From Thamnaconus septentrionalis (Eukaryota > Chordata > Actinopteri > Tetraodontiformes > Monacanthidae), in contig CM020512.1 in NCBI GenBank assembly GCA_009823395.1, forward strand, positions 10,720,405-10,784,404: DNA of 64,000 nt, in the 5' to 3' direction. The translations under genes and the position numbers were made by a program. The notes below the pieces were generated by a model that was given only the letters and a program-made list of their open reading frames with translations, did no database searches and was not told where the DNA came from. Of the stretch, positions 60,619-64,000 are shown piece after piece; position 1 is the first letter of the stretch, and each line of letters starts with the position of its first letter.

Positions 60619-62968
60619 ATGCAAAGGCAAATGTCCAGGCACTATGCCCACAGCGTCAGCGGAGGCGCCGGAGGCCATGGGGTCAGGATCTCCACCTCCT
60701 CGCTGGGTGGCATGGCCGGCATGGGCAGCATGGGTTACGGGTACGAGTACTCGTCCGGCGGCAACATGGCCAGCCTGGCCATCGCCAACGAGAAGGTCAC
60801 CATGCAGAACCTGAACGACCGCCTGGCCAGCTACCTGGATAAGGTGAAGACTCTGGAGAAGGCCAACAGCTCCCTGGAGTTCAAGATCAGGGAGTTTATT
60901 GAGAAGAAAGGGCCCATGGAAGGGAGGGACTTCAGCAAGTTTGAAGCCATCATCGCAGAACTGAGGGCCAAGGTCAGTTCCACAACTGCTTATTCTTTAT
61001 GACCAGTTTAAAATGGGGGTGGGGGATTTAAGGAGGGAGTTTGACACATAAAAAATCTCTAAAATGTTGACCGTATGAAAATTCAAAAAGTCCAACTTTC
61101 CATTACGCACCTGGTTTTTGGTAAAATTATGTGAAAGGTTGGCAGAGCAGGAAATGTGGGTGCGGTCACATGGTGTCTGTGTGTCCCAACTTTCACTCAG
61201 CAGAATTCTCTTCAAATCCACATTGTTAAAGTCATATCAGGAGGGTCCAAAGGCCTCCACACGCTCAACGGCTTGATGAAAACATTTTTATGATTGTGTA
61301 CTTTTGCCCTTATACACTTTATGGTTCTTCTGGATTTTACGACCCCAAAGCTTGGTCCCAATCTGAAGCCACTGTAACCAAATCAAAAAACATAGATCTC
61401 TCCATTCTTCCACATTCAGACAAAGGAGTGATCCTTCGCTTCAAAGAATATCTGCCAAACATGGACTTGGGGAATGTGCTACAATAGAGACTACCTCAAG
61501 AAAGAAGTAGTTGGTTCACAAAAAAAACTCAAACTCGGTACCTTGTCTTTCAGATCTTTGACAGGATCAGGGGCAACGCCCAACTGGCTATCTCTCTTGA
61601 CAATGCACGGCTGGCCTCCGACGACTTCAGAGTCAAGTGAGTTCTTTTGCTTTACAATCAGGCTCTAGCACGACCTCCTCCTCATGAAAACCTAATTTGA
61701 TAAACGATGATGCGCTCCTCCAGGATGGAGTACGAGATGTCCATGCGCCAGACTGTGGAGGCCGACGTGACCCGGCTGAGGAAACTCCTGGACGACACCA
61801 ACGTTACCCGCATGCATCTGGAGGGCGACATCGAGTCTCTGAAGGAGGAGCTGATCATGCTGAAGAAGAACCACCAGACGGTGAGAAGATTTCTTTGCTG
61901 GAGGAAGCCTCCACTTGACCCGGTCCAGCTGAGGGCTCAGCCCAAAAAAACGGGTGTGTTCCTCGGCACTCCCCTGATCGTTTCCTCTCTCAACAGGACC
62001 TCGCCGAGCTGCGCATCCAGATCAGCGCCATGGGTGTCCACGTGGACGTCGATGCTCCCAAAGGCCATGACCTGGCCAAGATCATGGAGGAGATGCGGGA
62101 GAAGTACGAGAGGATAGCGCTGAAGAACCAACAGGAGCTCAAAGTGTGGCACGATTCACAGGTGGGTCTTGAGGTTGGCTGTTAACTCTGCAAACCTTTT
62201 CTGTTTGCCATATGTAATTTTTTGGGGGTTTATTTCTTGTCTCCAGTTGTCAGAAGTGCAGGTCCAGGTGACAGAGAGCACGACAGCCCTGAAGGAAGCG
62301 ACGACGACTTTGTCAGATACCAGGCGGCGATATCAGGGTCTGGAAATTGAACTACAGTCGGCCCTCAGTCTGGTAAGAGTGGTTCCGTGTCTCCCATCTG
62401 ACAGTTTTTCTGCCTTAATGAGTCTTTGAAAGGTCGCCTGAGTGCTCACCTGCTAACCGAACGTCCCGTCCTCATCCCCTCAACAGAAAGCCTCACTAGA
62501 GGCCACGCTGCGCGACATCGAGGCGCGCTACAACATGGAACTGGAGAAGTACAACCTCATCATCCTGAGGCTGCAGGAGGAGCTCCAGCAGATCCGCAAC
62601 GACATCCAGCTCAAATCCCGCGAGTACGAGACCCTGCTCAACATCAAGGTCAAACTGGAGGCTGAGATCATGGAGTACAGGAGGCTGCTGGACGGTGGCC
62701 CCATGCTGAAGTGAGTGCGAGAGGGGGAAGAGGTGGGATGATTGGGTAAAATTAACAGGAAGTGGTTCAATCAAGGCATCGAGAGTGCTGGCTTTTCTAC
62801 ACTGGATTTTGTTCAGCCGGGTAATTTATACAGACAATAATGACATAAGACATAATGGACAACAACAACATAGAGTATGCATCTGGTTGTCCAAGGACAT
62901 TTGCAACACTGAACTGTAACAGAAAGTAGGGTGTCGTATAATTGGAATCATGCTTTTTCAATAATAAC

Positions 62969-63040
<72 letters not shown>

Positions 63041-63183
63041 CCTTTGTTTGCCTTCCCAGACTGGAGGATGCAGTTGACCTAAAGAAGGTCCAGACCAAAG
63101 TGGTGACCGTCACTCAGACTCTGGTGGACGGCAAACTGGTGTCGGAGAGCAAAGACGTGCAATCCAGTGAACAGCTTCACTAA
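60619..63183 (+). CDS. Type I keratin, K18-like paralogue
   Basis: Second K18-family gene, in tandem with krt18 (1.3 kb from the krt18 poly(A) signal). Exons: 60619-60972, 61554-61636, 61724-61880, 61997-62161, 62247-62372, 62487-62710, 63060-63183; all GT-AG and in frame, 410 aa. Head 1-56 is short and Gly/Met/Ser-rich. The rod, about 57-366, starts [20 protein letters not shown], keeps the K18 linker [15 protein letters not shown], and ends in an unusual termination motif ([15 protein letters not shown]). The tail has [14 protein letters not shown], like K18. The first ATG in frame (AACAATGC context) follows a TATATATA box by about 100 bp; a second in-frame Met lies at residue 5. A poly(A) signal is only about 50 nt after the stop. 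The K18 linker and tail place it beside krt18 rather than among epidermal type I keratins. Confidence 0.94.
62961..63037. repeat. (AAT)n microsatellite in intron 6 of the K18-like gene
   Basis: About 25 AAT units ending about 22 bp before the exon 7 acceptor at 63057-63059. The remaining pyrimidine tract is short (CTCCTTTGTTTGCCTTCCCAG). Confidence 0.9.
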
Positions 63184-63232
63184 CAACAAGAAAAAAGCCA
63201 AAACTGAACCAAAATGAGAGAAGTCCTAAGAA

Positions 63233-63238
63233 AATAAA
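63233..63238 (+). terminator. Poly(A) signal of the K18-like paralogue
   Basis: AATAAA about 50 nt after the stop, implying an unusually short 3' UTR. A second AATAAA-type motif occurs near 63388. Confidence 0.65.
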
Positions 63239-63259
63239 AATGCACAAAACCTGAATTGT

Positions 63260-64000
63260 CACATCCTTGTGTCATCTCCTTCTTTCGCAGTCTGCTAAAT
63301 CATCAACACAATCACTCCCTGAAATCACTCACACATAGCATACAACTCAGAGATCACGGTCTGAATTTCTCGTCGGTGTGCAATTTAAAATAAAAGCAGG
63401 AGAAACTCAGCTGGCAGCCAAAACCTGTGTAGCATCCACGAGGGAATCAAAAAAAGGCTATCAGATGTTAACTACAGACAAGACAATGTTTTTATCACTG
63501 ATGCTCACACGATCAGTCCAAAATGTGTCCAAAAACTTTGGCCACATTGTTATTATCATTATTATTATTATGAGTGTACAATGAAAATTAACGGCTACTT
63601 TATGTGTGGGAACAGTGGATTTGTGGATCCATCTTTTGTTTTTTTTTAAAGTGTTTATTAGCTTGGTAGAATGCAACATATATAAACATTCAAAGTCAGT
63701 GTAGAAGTATACAAAAAGAAAATAAGAGGCCCTCATGCACAAAGTTTCCCAGTTAAGAAGTAGTCCCACGCACAATTCTGAGTAAACATTCCACAGGCCG
63801 TTATCACCAATTCACAACCCTCTCGGCTAACCGCTGGCTGTCGACCTTCCACTGAGCATGGAGAGATACAGAATAATAACAAATCTATCTCAAATATTGA
63901 GATTCCCATAATTTTCACCGCGACTCCCTGTTTTCAGAGGGAGACGGAAGGCAACTTGGCAGACGGGAAGGACAAAACAAAAGTGGTCTTCTTAAGAACA
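63260..64000. other. Intergenic sequence after the K18-like gene
   Basis: AT-rich, with a short ATT run near 63550 and no supported gene up to the window edge. Confidence 0.45.

Noticed and set aside
1..64000. CRISPR arrays, bacterial operons, tRNA or rRNA genes
   Set aside because: No direct-repeat/spacer arrays. The only tRNA-like sequence is the SINE head. All genes are intron-bearing vertebrate keratins.

Overview
The window is nuclear DNA from a ray-finned fish, almost certainly a teleost. The genes are split by GT-AG introns. Dinucleotide and trinucleotide microsatellites are abundant. V-superfamily (DANA/Mermaid-like) SINE copies with perfect target-site duplications are present. All four genes I can support are intermediate-filament keratins with close teleost relatives.

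Layout. A type II (basic) keratin of 556 aa lies on the minus strand at 1974-6083 (9 coding exons). The teleost krt8 orthologue of 527 aa is on the minus strand at 19105-23496 (8 coding exons). About 30 kb without a recognisable gene follows. Then come two tandem type I (acidic) keratins on the plus strand: a krt18 orthologue of 436 aa at 53953-58837 and a K18-like paralogue of 410 aa at 60619-63183, 7 coding exons each. For all four I placed every splice junction by hand. The exon sizes are those of the families (type II 209-61-96-165-126; type I 83-157-165-126-221/224) and all reading frames close. Each gene has a TATA-like box upstream and a poly(A) signal downstream.

How they work together. 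Type I and type II keratins are obligate heteropolymer partners, and K8/K18 is the founding pair of simple epithelia. krt8 and krt18 are divergent (head to head), which is also the arrangement of the human KRT8/KRT18 pair. The long spacer between them is therefore where shared epithelial control elements would be expected. It holds RFX-type X-box palindromes, a 16-bp inverted repeat with nuclear-receptor half-sites, and one possible orphan coding exon. None of these is proven functional.

The remaining sequence is intergenic or intronic: simple repeats, two clear SINEs, probable LINE 3' ends, a probable non-autonomous DNA transposon, a frameshifted Myb/SANT-like domain relic, and a near-perfect 97-bp foldback. 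I found no bacterial, viral or CRISPR-like system. The most interesting signals are a divergent helix-termination motif in the second K18-like gene, repeats placed in functional positions of krt8 (coding tail, splice-site pyrimidine tract, 5' UTR), an antisense TATA box in krt8 intron 1, and the 97-bp foldback.
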